Under the pieces are notes generated by a model, which was not told the DNA's origin, did no database searches, and saw only the letters and a list, made by a program, of their open reading frames with translations. The position numbers and the translations under genes are program-made. This document shows positions 1 to 10,028 of a DNA stretch of 64,000 nucleotides, piece by piece. This stretch comes from SR-FBR-E99 sp963732365 (GTDB lineage Bacteria; Bacteroidota; Bacteroidia; Bacteroidales; VadinHA17), in NCBI GenBank assembly GCA_963732365.1, contig CAVSZC010000008.1, positions 1 to 64,000 on the forward strand. The letters run 5' to 3'. Each line of letters opens with the position of its first letter. Positions within the stretch are counted from its first letter, which is position 1.

Positions 1-2148
1 CGGCTCCTGTCGCCACTTGGGTTAATCCGCCGCAGGATTATGAGATCAAATGTGAAGATGTGCCAAGCCTTACAGCATCAACTTTGATCTATACTAATAG
101 TGGTTTAGGAGGCTGCCTTATAGAAGGATCTGTGTTGGGCATCATAACAGGCAATTATGATCCATGTGGAGGAATATTATATCAAACCTGGACTTTCACG
201 GATCAATGCGGCAGGAAAATAGAATATATTCAAACAATTACAATAATTGATAGAACCAAACCGACCTTTACAGTTCCCAGCGATACCACCATTTGTCGTG
301 ACAATGACGGGAATACAGATTTAAACCCTATATATACCGGCGAAGTAGAAGATGAAGCTGATAATTGCACAACAAATTTGCTGGTCGAATATTTCGACGA
401 TCCTTCAAATGAGGGAACAACTGACGCAGCTGGATACATAATAAGAAGATGGACTGTAACAGATGACTGCGGGAATGACAGCATTCAATATCAGACCATA
501 TGGGTACAGCCCGTTCCAAGGATAAGTGTTGAAGTGCCTGACACACTCTTCTGTAACGGATCAACGATCAATTTCACGATTGACTCACTTGTAGTATCGA
601 GAGGAGAGGTGATGTATAACCTCGATGTTACATACCCGGGACCGGTCACAGGAACATTGACAGACGGTTCACGACAGATTTTGAATATTTCAGATGTGCT
701 TACCAATAATTCCGACTCTCACCAGACTGTCACTTACAGATTTTCACCTTACATTCAGGGTAAACCAGGAGACCCGACATGCTAGCAACGGAATTGATAC
801 ACAATTGTAATACACATTGAACCCACTGCTAAAGTATCACATACACTCGCAAATGATGATCTTTGCAATGGGGATAGTGTGCGTATTGACTCTTACCACT
901 ATAACAGTACCTTACAGCGGAATAGAATTCAATGTCGATGCCATCACAACTCATCCGGATATTAACGGATTCACAGACAGAAGCAGACTTATTGTTACGG
1001 GACTATAATCACGGAACCTCTCACAAATTCAGGAGATACAGCAAGACTTGTGCTGTACATAATTTCACCGGTCACGCTTGATGTGAGTGGAAACCAGAAG
1101 TGTTTCGGAATAAATGACACTGTTAAGGTGTGGGTCAACCCGACACCGAGAGTGATACCGATCAATTTGACTTCGTCATATCTGCTACGGTGAGCCTATC
1201 AATATAACATTGACTTCACCGACGGTCATGAGTTCAGGGATGATCAGGTTTGACTATACAATTACAGCACAGAGCCGGCTCCAGTAGTTGCGGGAAACAG
1301 ACAGATGCATTTGATGTGACGCCAGGTACCGATCTTACCTTTCAAGGCTACACCAATGAAAGCGACACACTTCATCTATGTTACTTTTCAATATAACTCC
1401 CAAGGTAAGTACAACGGAGTCTCTTGCGCCGATGGCATACTGTGCAGACAGAGGTCAAGATTCATGCACTACCACTCCAGGATCTTTTAATCAAGACTCC
1501 GATTCACTGTGACGGGTATCAGCAGTGGCAGCCTTGAGGTTATACCCTCGAAAGGAGCAGCCCTTATTATGTACTACTGGGAAGGACCTTTAGGTTGGTC
1601 TAGATCCAGTGGTAGTAACATGAGCGTTGTAGATGAATGAATACCCGGAAGGTACTGGGCACGCGTTGAGGATAATCTCGGTTGTGAATTCACGTGATTC
1701 AATCGAACTCTCTCCGCCGAATGTGACCAGACATCATATTCTATGAAACCAAAAGGATTACATGCCCGGGTTCAGATGATGGAGAGATTACACTCGCCTG
1801 ACAGACGGTGATGGCATTTCCGATTATGCTTACGAGATATATAGTAGAGCCTTTTGGATCGAATATTATAATTGCTTCAGGCACTCTGAATGCCATACTA
1901 ACACCTGTTATAATACCAATGCTTACTCCGGGAGATTATTGGCTGAAGCTAACAGATGACAACGGTTGTAAGATGTCAAGACATGTACCTGTACAGGATC
2001 CGGTTCTGTCAAATTCTAAATTGGACAAGTTCTAATTATTCTGGTTATGATGTATCATGTGCCACCTATGACGACGGATCTCTATGGGTAAGACCAGATA
2101 TCGGGGAGAGGAGCCTTTACTTACCTGTGGACATCGACAGCCGGCGGT

Positions 2149-3057
2149 GTGATACCTGCCGGAATGGAGAATGACAGCATATTGACCGGGATACCTGCCG
2201 GTACCTATACACTTGAGGTCAGGGACCGTATGAACTGCCCGTTCTACTTCACCGAGACAATGACAGAGCCTGACGGAATTGACCTTCTTGATACGGTTTA
2301 TTCATGGAGTCCTGACAACCAGTTCAATATCTCCTGCTTTGGAAGGAATGACGGCTCTATTGACCTTACATTTGACGGCGGTGCCGGAGCATATACATAT
2401 GTGTGGACAGGCCCTCCGGGTGCCACACTTGTGCAGAATTTCCAAGATCAGGCAGGGCTAATAGCAGGAAATTATCACCTCCTTGTCACAGACGGAAATA
2501 ATTGTACAAGGAATTATGACTTCCCGCTTTCAGAGCCTGACTCGGTTGGTATTGCTGTACTGCAGTCGTGGACTCCGGACAATGCGTTCAATATCTATTG
2601 TAACGGAGATAACGGAACAATAAATATAACTGTTACCGGCGGCAGCGGACCCGCTACATATGGCTATATCTGGAAAGATGTTTCAAATGCAGAGTTCAGC
2701 ACAATGGAGGATCAGCCTGCCATCAAGGCTGGCAGCTACAGGGTCTATGTAACTGATGCCAACGGCTGTACAACTGACCGGGGTATCGAAATGAAAGAAC
2801 CCCAGCCGCTCGAACTTTCACTGACCACTTCGGAAATAACCTGCTTAACAGCACCGGCATACAATGACGGGGCAATTGATCTGTCAGTCACCGGAGGACA
2901 AGCCGACTATTCTTATGTCTGGACAGGCCCTGCAGGGGCAAATCTTGTACAAAATGTGGCGAACCAGACCGGACTTATTGAGGGAAATTATAATGTCTCT
3001 GTTACTGACGACTACGGATGCATTGAGGATATTGATACGGCTTCTAAGCCGGCCTGA
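2149..3057 (+). CDS. SprB-repeat segment of the broken adhesin
   Basis: This is the longest uninterrupted repeat stretch of the adhesin. About three copies of a roughly 95-residue module are visible. Each runs from an 'FNISC' or 'FNIYC' opening, through an 'NDG.I.L...GG...Y.Y.W' core, to a closing 'L.AGNY...VTD..NC' motif. These are features of the SprB repeat family found in gliding-motility adhesins. The modules lie head to tail and each carries two or more Cys that could form disulfides on the surface. The frame ends in a stop at 3055-3057 only because of the frameshift; the protein plainly continues in the next frame. The ATG at 2149 is internal and not a true start. Confidence 0.7.
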   Translation: MIPAGMENDSILTGIPAGTYTLEVRDRMNCPFYFTETMTEPDGIDLLDTVYSWSPDNQFNISCFGRNDGSIDLTFDGGAGAYTYVWTGPPGATLVQNFQDQAGLIAGNYHLLVTDGNNCTRNYDFPLSEPDSVGIAVLQSWTPDNAFNIYCNGDNGTINITVTGGSGPATYGYIWKDVSNAEFSTMEDQPAIKAGSYRVYVTDANGCTTDRGIEMKEPQPLELSLTTSEITCLTAPAYNDGAIDLSVTGGQADYSYVWTGPAGANLVQNVANQTGLIEGNYNVSVTDDYGCIEDIDTASKPA

Positions 3058-4066
3058 ACCCTGGTCAATAACGATAATCAGGCCTTCAAACAGAAACGGA
3101 TTCGACATAAGCTGCCTGGGAATGTCTGACGGATGGCTTAAGGCAATACCGCAGACCGGACTCGCTCCTTATACCTATGAATGGAGAGACCAGGGCGGGA
3201 ACGTCATCGGGGCAACCGACTCAATCGGAGGGCTTATTGAGAGTACATATTCAGTCATTGTAAGGGATGCCCATCTATGTGAAGCAACTGCATCAGATAC
3301 TCTTCGATCACCAGGGCAGATAGGAATGAACATAGTAACCCTGCTGAGCAATGGAGGAGACTATAACATCAACTGTGCAGGAGATGCATCGGGTCGAGTT
3401 AATATCACACCGGTAAATGCAGCAGGAACTGCTTCATACACATGGTCAGACGGCGGAAGCGGTGCCTCGCGCAATGACCTGAGAGCCAATATAAATTATA
3501 CAGTCACTATCAGAGATTCAAACGGATGCTCTGCAAGCGAGCCTGTCTTACTTACAGAACCAGACTCATTGAAAATCGCATTTACATGGGTTGCACCGTT
3601 CTGCCCGGAGAGCACTGACGGAAGCATAACAGCAAATGTCACGGGAGGAGAGGGAATCTACTCATACGAATGGAGTGACGGACAGTCGACACAGGAGGCT
3701 GCAGGTCTCACAGCAGGTCTTTACAGGGTAACCGTGACCGATTTCAACGGATGTGAGATAGCTGACTCAATGAAGATAGAACCGGTCAACAGGATCTGTG
3801 TAGGTATTCCAAACGCAATAACCCCTGACGGTGATGGCAGGAATGACGACTGGAACATAGGCAGGATTGATTTATATCCTGAGGCAGAGGTTGTGATAAT
3901 GAACAGGTGGGGAGAGGTTGTATGGATATCAGAGAACGGTTACCCCGTGCGATGGGACGGCCGTTCGAAAAATGGAAATATCCTGCCGATAGATTCATAT
4001 CACTATGTTATTGACCTTAAAAACGGAGAGAAACCGATAGTTGGACATATAACCATTATCAGGTAA
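3050..4066 (+). CDS. C-terminal part of the adhesin: SprB repeats plus gliding-motility-associated C-terminal domain
   Basis: After the frame switch near 3050, about 338 codons run to the stop at 4066. They hold further SprB-type modules ending in 'VTDFNGCEIADS' and then, from about base 3785, a terminal domain. That domain opens with 'IPNAITPDGDGRNDDW', continues with 'NRWGEVVW' and 'WDGRSKNG', and ends 'VGHITIIR'. This is the gliding-motility-associated C-terminal (CHU_C type) sorting domain that directs T9SS secretion of SprB-like proteins. In this frame an ATG occurs at 2864, but translation between 2864 and 3050 is out of register with the repeats and is not protein. The stop is 31 bp before the PorP/SprF gene, so the two are probably co-transcribed. 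Confidence 0.8.
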   Translation, partial: RPEPWSITIIRPSNRNGFDISCLGMSDGWLKAIPQTGLAPYTYEWRDQGGNVIGATDSIGGLIESTYSVIVRDAHLCEATASDTLRSPGQIGMNIVTLLSNGGDYNINCAGDASGRVNITPVNAAGTASYTWSDGGSGASRNDLRANINYTVTIRDSNGCSASEPVLLTEPDSLKIAFTWVAPFCPESTDGSITANVTGGEGIYSYEWSDGQSTQEAAGLTAGLYRVTVTDFNGCEIADSMKIEPVNRICVGIPNAITPDGDGRNDDWNIGRIDLYPEAEVVIMNRWGEVVWISENGYPVRWDGRSKNGNILPIDSYHYVIDLKNGEKPIVGHITIIR

Positions 4067-4097
4067 TGCATGACACAAAAGGACTGGAACAGGTAAG

Positions 4098-5075
4098 GTG
4101 AAGAGGATTTTTCTCATATTGATTCTGGCTGCACTGGGGATACACATTAACGCTCAGCAACTGCCTGTGTACAGTCAGTACCTGTACAACAAATTCCTTA
4201 TTAACCCCTCAGTTGCCGGCAGTGACGGCTATACGAGCGTCAACCTCACCACCAGGCAACAGTGGATCGGGTATGAGGGTGCTCCGCAGACTTATTCGCT
4301 CAGCGTGCAGACCAGGTTTCTGAAGCAGAACTATATTATCCGCGAAAACGTTTTCAATAAGAAGATCTTCAAACCTAAGACTACCGGTCGGGTAGGCCTT
4401 GGATTAAATATCTTTTCTGACATCAACGGACTTGTACGGCGGACCGGTTTTTCAACCTCCTACTCCTATCATTTGTGGATGGACGGCTCTACACAGCTTT
4501 CACTCGGGCTTGCCTTCAACGGCTATTTCTATAAAATAGACCAGGATCAGATCGTGGTTGAAGATCCTGATGACCCCTGGCTTTATTCTGATCTCAGGAA
4601 AGGCGTTTTTATCCCTGATTTCAGTTTCGGTGCCTCGATCGTCAACAGAAAATACACTGCAGGCTTTTCCGTCCTTGAGTTGATGGAGGGCTTTGTCAAG
4701 CTGGGAAGCGAGGCTTATAACGAACTTAAAATAGAAAGGACCTATTATCTGTTCGGGAACTATGACTTTGAGATTGATGCAAAAACTATCCTGCAGCCAT
4801 CTTTGCTGGTCAAGATGTCAGAACAGCTGATGCCCCAGGCGGACATAGGGCTGACCTGGAACTATGATAACAGGTTCTGGATTGGAGCAGCATTCAGAAC
4901 AGGAAGCGCCATAATCACAAATGTCGGTTTCCGGAAAGACAAGTTCTTTATCGGGTATTCATTTGATTTCACACTGCAGGCTATCCAGAGGTCTACATAC
5001 GGATCGCACGAGTTTGTCCTGGCGCTGAAATTCGGCGACACTTTAAGGAAGTACAGGTGGCTTGACAGATATTAA
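4098..5075 (+). CDS. PorP/SprF family type IX secretion membrane protein
   Basis: The 325-residue protein has an N-terminal signal peptide (about residues 1-19, ending 'HINAQ') followed by the PorP/SprF opening: 'QLPVYSQYLYNKFLINPSVA' and then 'RQQWIGYEGAPQTYS'. The rest alternates short hydrophobic and aromatic strands and ends 'LALKFGDTLRKYRWLDRY', as expected of an outer-membrane beta-barrel. Members sit beside SprB-like substrates with CHU_C-type domains and are needed for their surface delivery, which matches the broken adhesin just upstream. The start is GTG at 4098, preceded by 'AGGTAAG'; there is no better ATG near. The gene is intact, in contrast to its partner. The last four bases overlap the convergent methyltransferase gene. 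Confidence 0.88.
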   Translation: MKRIFLILILAALGIHINAQQLPVYSQYLYNKFLINPSVAGSDGYTSVNLTTRQQWIGYEGAPQTYSLSVQTRFLKQNYIIRENVFNKKIFKPKTTGRVGLGLNIFSDINGLVRRTGFSTSYSYHLWMDGSTQLSLGLAFNGYFYKIDQDQIVVEDPDDPWLYSDLRKGVFIPDFSFGASIVNRKYTAGFSVLELMEGFVKLGSEAYNELKIERTYYLFGNYDFEIDAKTILQPSLLVKMSEQLMPQADIGLTWNYDNRFWIGAAFRTGSAIITNVGFRKDKFFIGYSFDFTLQAIQRSTYGSHEFVLALKFGDTLRKYRWLDRY

Positions 5076-5968
5076 AGGGCCTGCTTCGTCAACACGTAAA
5101 TGAGGGAACTGGCTCTTTCCCTTTTGAATATATTTACGAGTGACAGGAAGAGGCCGGTTAGAATTCCGGCCGGCAGAGGAAACCTGTATCCACGGTTTCT
5201 GTAACTCAGGATGGATATATAGAAAATATCGAGAGGCATTGGTTTTACGTGGATGCACGATAAGCCATAATTCTGTGCAAATTTCTTAAGATTTCCGGGA
5301 GAGAAATGCCACAGGTGCCGCGGCACGTCAAGTGCAGCCCAATCGGGGTCAAACCATTTAAAATCAGCTGAATTTGTATTAGGAAGCGCAACAATACAAT
5401 GGCCGCTGTCCTTTAAAGTCCTTCTGATCTCACTCATCCACCGGCCCGGATCATAGAGATGTTCAAGCACGTGCCACAGAGTGATGCAGTCGGCATACCC
5501 ATCCTCGACAGATGAAATGCCTTCAGGATCAAGGACACTAATCCCGAACCGTGAAATTGAATATTCCCTGGCACGTTCACTTATCTCAATGCCGGTGATG
5601 CTCCATCCCCTGTTTTTCATATATCCGGCAAAGTATCCGGTTCCGCTTCCAATGTCGAGGAGATTTCCGGGCTTGCCTCCGTTTAGCTGCAGAAGCAGAT
5701 TGTGCTTCTTCCTCAGCATGAAACTCCGGGCAAGATGGTAGGCATGGTCTGTGAGGCTGCTCTTTGTGTCAGAGTGTGAAATATATTCCTCGGAAACATA
5801 ATATTCCTGTATCTTTTTTTCATCGGGAGGGGAAGCGGTGAATGCAAATCCGCAATCTTTGCACTTCTCAAGCAGAAAGCTCTCACCGCTAACAAGATGA
5901 TCTTTAGCTGCGAAAAGACCTGAAATGTCAGTGCTGCCGCAAACCAGGCAATTTCCGGTATCAGACAT
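5072..5968 (-). CDS. class I SAM-dependent methyltransferase with N-terminal Cys4 motif
   Basis: The protein has 298 residues. Two CxxC pairs (C7/C10 and C36/C39) form a probable zinc-binding head. The Rossmann methyltransferase core follows, with SAM motif I 'LLDIGSGTGYFAG' near 103-115, an acidic strand-2 end 'GIEISERA', and 'LWHVLEHLYDPGRW' before 'VALPN'. This layout is that of the small-molecule or sugar methyltransferases often found in envelope polysaccharide loci; the substrate cannot be read from the sequence. It overlaps the YfhO-like gene upstream by 8 bp, so the two are translationally coupled and presumably share the promoter before 8423. The C-terminus has a hydrophobic stretch 'LPAGILTGLFLSLVNIF' that could touch the membrane. 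Confidence 0.85.
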   Translation of the reverse strand: MSDTGNCLVCGSTDISGLFAAKDHLVSGESFLLEKCKDCGFAFTASPPDEKKIQEYYVSEEYISHSDTKSSLTDHAYHLARSFMLRKKHNLLLQLNGGKPGNLLDIGSGTGYFAGYMKNRGWSITGIEISERAREYSISRFGISVLDPEGISSVEDGYADCITLWHVLEHLYDPGRWMSEIRRTLKDSGHCIVALPNTNSADFKWFDPDWAALDVPRHLWHFSPGNLKKFAQNYGLSCIHVKPMPLDIFYISILSYRNRGYRFPLPAGILTGLFLSLVNIFKRERASSLIYVLTKQAL

Positions 5969-8423
5969 TTGTTCTCCGTGTTTTCAGGGCAGAGAATGCT
6001 GCATAAAGAAGCATTATCAGCAGAATGGAGGAGCCTGCAAGTGAAACCCTGTTGCCTGTCTTATATGACCGGGGCTCGAACCTGAAAGTAATTGTGTGAG
6101 TACCTTCCGGCACTACCATTCCTCTCAGGACATAATCGGTACGGAAGTGCTCTGCAGGCTTATCGTCTATGAATGCATTCCACCCGTACGGATAATAGAT
6201 TTCCGAGAATACAGCAATCCGGTCTCCAGATAACCTGGCTTCATAGGTCAGCAGATTGGGCCTGTATGAAGTGAGATAGATTGTATCGGTCTCTGAGCCG
6301 GGTTGTTCAACGACGGTCAACTGGTCTGCAAATCTTCTGTCGACGACCGCTTCCGTTGCCGGGTCAATGGTTTTTATTGCAAGGAGTTCGGCATCTGCAT
6401 TTTCAACCAGTGTTGCCTTTTCAACGAACCATGCATTACCGAGGGCAAATTGGTTTTGCAGGGGCAATGCTTCAGGCGAGACTATTATATATCTGGTATT
6501 AAGCATATTAAGTCCGTTGAGGTTTGCCATTATACCCGATGCCTCCTCCCATGATGTGGAGCTTCTCAGTCCTGTTATGAGGGCATTGATCTCATCCGCG
6601 AGACTAGATTCAATCAGCTCCTGGTATCTCTTCATTTTGGCTCCGCTGTAACCTCCGATGGAGTTATGATGGTAAGAGGTTGATGCGTCGTTAAAGGTTG
6701 AGACTGTAAGGTTCAGTACCCTGAACTCATCTTTGTCGTCAAGAATGGCCTTATCTGCTGCTGTCGGGGCAAATGAGTTCTGTGATGATCTTTTAGTCTC
6801 GAAGTTCGAGCTGCCCAGGAATCTTGTATTAACCGGGATAAGGTCAATAAGAAAAAATAGCGAGATACCAATTATCAGATGGATCAACCTGATTCTGTCT
6901 TTAATAAAGAACCAGAGAAGGGTTGCTGCTGCCGCAATTAAGAGAGCTGATCTCAGGGCATCAGCACGCAGCATCATCTTCCGGTCGGCAGCCATGACAT
7001 CTTTCAGCCAGTTATAAGAATCTGGTATTGAGGCCTCATCGCTCCTGAGATATGATCCGGCAAGGCCCGGCAGAAGGAAGAAAATAAAGGCAAGGCCGCC
7101 TGTGATAAGGGCTGATGTCAGCAATGCTTTAAGGGCCTTTTCCCTGCTCACAGACCCTTCGGTTACGGCTTTGAGGGCCAGAACAGAAAGAAGCGGTACA
7201 CACAGTCCTGCAATCACCAGGATCATGGAGACAGCCCTGAATTTGTTGTACCCGGGGAAGAAGTCAATAAAAAATGAGGAGACAGGCATCAGGTTCTTTC
7301 CCCAGGAAAGAACGAGTGAAAGCAGGACTGCAGTGAGAATCCACCACTTCTCCTTCCCTCTGATAATGAAGAGTCCGTAAACGAAGAGGAACAAAATTAT
7401 TGCACCGAAATATACTGGACCGCTGGTGGAGGGCTGCTTCCCCCAGTAACTGTAGAGTTGATCCTGTGCCTGTGCCATATTGTTTTTACGAAGCTCCTTG
7501 ACGGTTTGGGAATCCCTGTCAAAAGGAGCCGTGGCCCCGCCCCTGAAGTTGGGGATAAGAAGGGTGAGAGTCTCGTCGATGCCATAGCTCCACTGTGTGA
7601 TATAGGCTTTATCAAGTCCTCTTCCCTCGCTTGCATCATCTTTGGTAAGGTCACTTTTTCCTCTTGTTGACTCCTTGCCGTATTCCCAGGTGGTGTACAG
7701 TGCGGCGAAATTTACGCCGACAGCTACTATGGCAGCAACAACAAGCAGGCCCAGTGATTTAAGGAAGGGAGGAAGTGTTTTCCGCCTGATGACATCGACA
7801 AGTTCATAGATGCCAAAAACAATGAGAATCAGGAAGGTGTAGTAGGTTATCTGCAGGTGGTTAGCCATTATTTCAAGGGAAAGGAAGAGGGCGAAGAGTG
7901 CAGCGCCCCTGAAGGCATCGGACCTGAACGCATAGACAGCGCTTCCGACAACAGGAGCCATATAGGCCATTGCATAGACCTTTGTATTATGCCCTGCTGA
8001 GAGACTGACAAAAAGATATGTGGTGAATCCGTAGGCAATGGCACCTGCCACAGCCAGCCATGGGTTGACCCTCAGAAGAAGCAGGAGGATGTAAAAGCCG
8101 AGCATTGAGAGGAAGAGAGCGGCTACCGGTGTTTTGTATAGCCTTAGCAGATCATCAAGATGCTTTATGAGGTTACCTGGAAACTTGGCAGATATAAGGA
8201 ATGCCGGCATTCCTCCGAACATGGAATTGGTCCATAATGGTTCACTTCCAAATTCCTCGCGATAATCGAATATTTCCTTTGAGGAGCCGGTAAACACTTT
8301 GGTGTCATGAGCATTTATCTTTTTCCCCTCAAGAACAGGATAGAAATACGCAAATGACAGAACCGTGAAAACAAGCACTGCAACCAGGTGAGGAAGGGCG
8401 GATCTTAAGGCGCTCTCTTTCAT
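5961..8423 (-). CDS. YfhO-type polytopic membrane protein (putative glycosyltransferase)
   Basis: The protein has 820 residues. The N-terminal two thirds contain about a dozen hydrophobic helices, starting at 'LVAVLVFTVLSFAYFYPVL', with a large loop bearing 'NSMFGGMPAF' after the first helix. The C-terminal third is soluble, with 'EIYYPYGWNAFIDDKPAEH' and 'VVPEGTHTITFRFEP', and one last helix. This is the arrangement of the YfhO family, thought to be GT-C-like glycosyltransferases acting on lipid-linked sugars; the Bacteroidota members are uncharacterised. The start at 8423 is an ATG placed 45 bp below a consensus -7 box. It lies in a two-gene unit with the methyltransferase and is divergent from the flippase, suggesting a shared role in an envelope glycan. 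Confidence 0.85.
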   Translation of the reverse strand: MKESALRSALPHLVAVLVFTVLSFAYFYPVLEGKKINAHDTKVFTGSSKEIFDYREEFGSEPLWTNSMFGGMPAFLISAKFPGNLIKHLDDLLRLYKTPVAALFLSMLGFYILLLLLRVNPWLAVAGAIAYGFTTYLFVSLSAGHNTKVYAMAYMAPVVGSAVYAFRSDAFRGAALFALFLSLEIMANHLQITYYTFLILIVFGIYELVDVIRRKTLPPFLKSLGLLVVAAIVAVGVNFAALYTTWEYGKESTRGKSDLTKDDASEGRGLDKAYITQWSYGIDETLTLLIPNFRGGATAPFDRDSQTVKELRKNNMAQAQDQLYSYWGKQPSTSGPVYFGAIILFLFVYGLFIIRGKEKWWILTAVLLSLVLSWGKNLMPVSSFFIDFFPGYNKFRAVSMILVIAGLCVPLLSVLALKAVTEGSVSREKALKALLTSALITGGLAFIFFLLPGLAGSYLRSDEASIPDSYNWLKDVMAADRKMMLRADALRSALLIAAAATLLWFFIKDRIRLIHLIIGISLFFLIDLIPVNTRFLGSSNFETKRSSQNSFAPTAADKAILDDKDEFRVLNLTVSTFNDASTSYHHNSIGGYSGAKMKRYQELIESSLADEINALITGLRSSTSWEEASGIMANLNGLNMLNTRYIIVSPEALPLQNQFALGNAWFVEKATLVENADAELLAIKTIDPATEAVVDRRFADQLTVVEQPGSETDTIYLTSYRPNLLTYEARLSGDRIAVFSEIYYPYGWNAFIDDKPAEHFRTDYVLRGMVVPEGTHTITFRFEPRSYKTGNRVSLAGSSILLIMLLYAAFSALKTRRTNV

Positions 8424-8467
8424 AAATCAGTCTTTAAATAAAATATGCCGGGTTAAATATCGCCCGA

Positions 8468-8498
8468 CAAAAATACACCAACTCTACCTTAAATCAAA
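8468..8498 (-). promoter_or_regulatory. Bacteroidota-type promoter for the YfhO-like/methyltransferase unit
   Basis: Read on the minus strand, TTTG (8498-8495), a 19-bp spacer and TATTTTTG (8475-8468) match the Bacteroidota housekeeping consensus TTTG-N19-TAnnTTTG exactly. A transcript would start near 8461, leaving a leader of about 38 nt to the ATG at 8423. This is the best promoter match I found in the window. Confidence 0.7.
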
Positions 8499-8511
8499 CG
8501 AGTATATATTA

Positions 8512-8519
8512 TACATTTG
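8512..8519 (+). promoter_or_regulatory. -7 element (TACATTTG) of the flippase gene
   Basis: TACATTTG fits TAnnTTTG and lies 18 bp before the ATG at 8538. It covers an in-frame TTG at 8517 that would otherwise lengthen the flippase ORF, so it argues for the ATG start. No good -33 TTG is seen at the expected distance. Confidence 0.5.
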
Positions 8520-8537
8520 TCAGTTGAAGAGAGGAAG

Positions 8538-10028
8538 ATGGGAATCGTTCAGCAGCAGACACTTCGCGGAGCAGCATGGTCATACCTAGGAGCTTTGCTG
8601 GGCTTTGTCAATATTGCTCTGCTTTCACCCCGGATCTTCACGACAGGAGAGATCGGCGTAGTGCAGGTGCTGATATCATTTGCGACCATCCTCTCGCAGT
8701 TTTCCAGCCTGGGCTTTATTAATGTCATTAACAGGTTGTTTCCCTATTTCAGGGATATACGCGAGAGACATAACGGGTTTTTCGCCATTGCACTGTCAAT
8801 CACCCTTGCCGGACTTATTCTTACCTTGATTTTTCTGAAGTTCTACACACCCCAGTTTGAGGAGAACAACATAGATCGCTCACCTCTGATCTCGCAGTAT
8901 TCGTTTTATCTTCCGGCACTCCTTACGATAACACTCCTCTTTAACCTCTTCGACAACTACAGTAAGGTTCTCTATGATGCAGTCCTCGGAACGTTCCTCA
9001 AGGAGTTCCTCTTCAGGCTTATCAATTTTGCGATGATCATCCTGTTCTGGTTCGGGATCATTGACTTTGACGGTTACATGCTTGGATATCTGGTATCTCA
9101 GGGTGTCCCGCTGATAGTCATCACATTCATCATGGTTCTGAGGAAAGAGATCTCACTCAAATTCAATCGCGGATACATTACTCCCGAGCTTCGGAAACAG
9201 ATCCTGCTGTTGTCTCTCTTCGGTACCCTGACAGGTCTGAGCGGCTACGTACTTACCACGCTTGACAAGATGTTTATCAATCAATACCTTGGAGAGAGCC
9301 AGGTTGGAATTTATTCAATTGCCTCATATTTTGCTGTCCTGATAATGATCCCGGGAAGGTCGGTGGCCAAGATATCAATCCCTTTTATGGCCGAATTGTG
9401 GAAGAAGGAGGATCTTAAGACAGTCGACGATATCTATTTACGAAGCAGCATAAATCAATATGCGGTAGGATTACTGATTTTTATCGGTCTGATGGTTAAT
9501 CTCGGCAACATCTTCCGGATTCTTCCGGAAGAGTACGGATCGAGTTATGCAGTCATTGTTCTCATCGGGCTGGGTAATCTTGTAAATGTCTCGGCAGGCA
9601 TCAACGGAGTCGTGCTCAGTACTTCTGCGCTTTACCGTTACCAGACCTGGCTCATGTTCATTCTTATTGGTCTCTTTGTGATATCAAGCCTCGTTTTCAT
9701 TCCCCTGATGGGAATTACAGGTGCCGCGGTAGCCTCAATGATATCCAATGCGATTTACAATCTTCTTTGTGTCGGTGTTGTGGGGTGGAAGTACAGCCTG
9801 TGGCCTTACCGGATGAATCATATCTGGATGACTCTTGTTGCTTCCGTTGCCTTCGTTGCGGGGACTCTGGTGCCTGAGATGCCGCTGTTGCCTGACCTGA
9901 TGCTGAGGAGTGCCCTGGTAACTTTCGTTTTTACTGCAGGTCTTTATCTTTTAAAGCTTTCAGATGACATGAACAACATGGTGGATGTCATCCTTTCCAC
10001 GATCAGAAAAGGGTTCCGTCAGAGCTGA
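8538..10028 (+). CDS. polysaccharide biosynthesis flippase (Wzx/MOP superfamily)
   Basis: The protein has 496 residues from ATG 8538. It holds 12 to 14 hydrophobic helices along its length with short charged loops and no long soluble domain, the pattern of lipid-linked oligosaccharide flippases of the MOP superfamily. Features include 'LRGAAWSYLGALLGFVNIAL' at the N-terminus and 'YVLTTLDKMFINQYLGESQV' in the middle, a hallmark position of Wzx-type proteins. The frame extends upstream to TTG 8517, but that codon lies inside a -7 promoter element, and 'GAGAGGAAG' stands directly before the ATG. The gene is divergent from the YfhO-like gene and convergent, with a 10-bp overlap, on a glycosyltransferase. 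Together these make a small envelope-glycan locus. Confidence 0.88.
   Translation: MGIVQQQTLRGAAWSYLGALLGFVNIALLSPRIFTTGEIGVVQVLISFATILSQFSSLGFINVINRLFPYFRDIRERHNGFFAIALSITLAGLILTLIFLKFYTPQFEENNIDRSPLISQYSFYLPALLTITLLFNLFDNYSKVLYDAVLGTFLKEFLFRLINFAMIILFWFGIIDFDGYMLGYLVSQGVPLIVITFIMVLRKEISLKFNRGYITPELRKQILLLSLFGTLTGLSGYVLTTLDKMFINQYLGESQVGIYSIASYFAVLIMIPGRSVAKISIPFMAELWKKEDLKTVDDIYLRSSINQYAVGLLIFIGLMVNLGNIFRILPEEYGSSYAVIVLIGLGNLVNVSAGINGVVLSTSALYRYQTWLMFILIGLFVISSLVFIPLMGITGAAVASMISNAIYNLLCVGVVGWKYSLWPYRMNHIWMTLVASVAFVAGTLVPEMPLLPDLMLRSALVTFVFTAGLYLLKLSDDMNNMVDVILSTIRKGFRQS

Larger units (their letters stand above)
1..4066 (+). pseudogene. SprB-like giant T9SS/gliding adhesin, 5'-truncated by the window and broken by many frameshifts
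   Basis: Coding sequence is open at the left edge and ends at 4066. Translation gives a continuous adhesin-like protein only if the frame is switched repeatedly. Bases 3-782 read in one frame. Further clean stretches near 816-890, 893-1002, 1002-1178 and 1180-1260 alternate between two frames. A third frame is used near 1930-2010, another from 2149, and the last switch is near 3050. Between switches the protein keeps its character (acidic, Ser/Thr/Gly-rich, regularly placed Cys, no decay). That fits either very recent inactivation or single-base sequence errors in a repetitive, poorly covered stretch; I favour errors because I saw no comparable damage in the rest of the window. The intact product would be a cell-surface protein secreted by the T9SS, as in SprB-type adhesins. 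The PorP/SprF gene directly downstream supports this. Confidence 0.75.
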
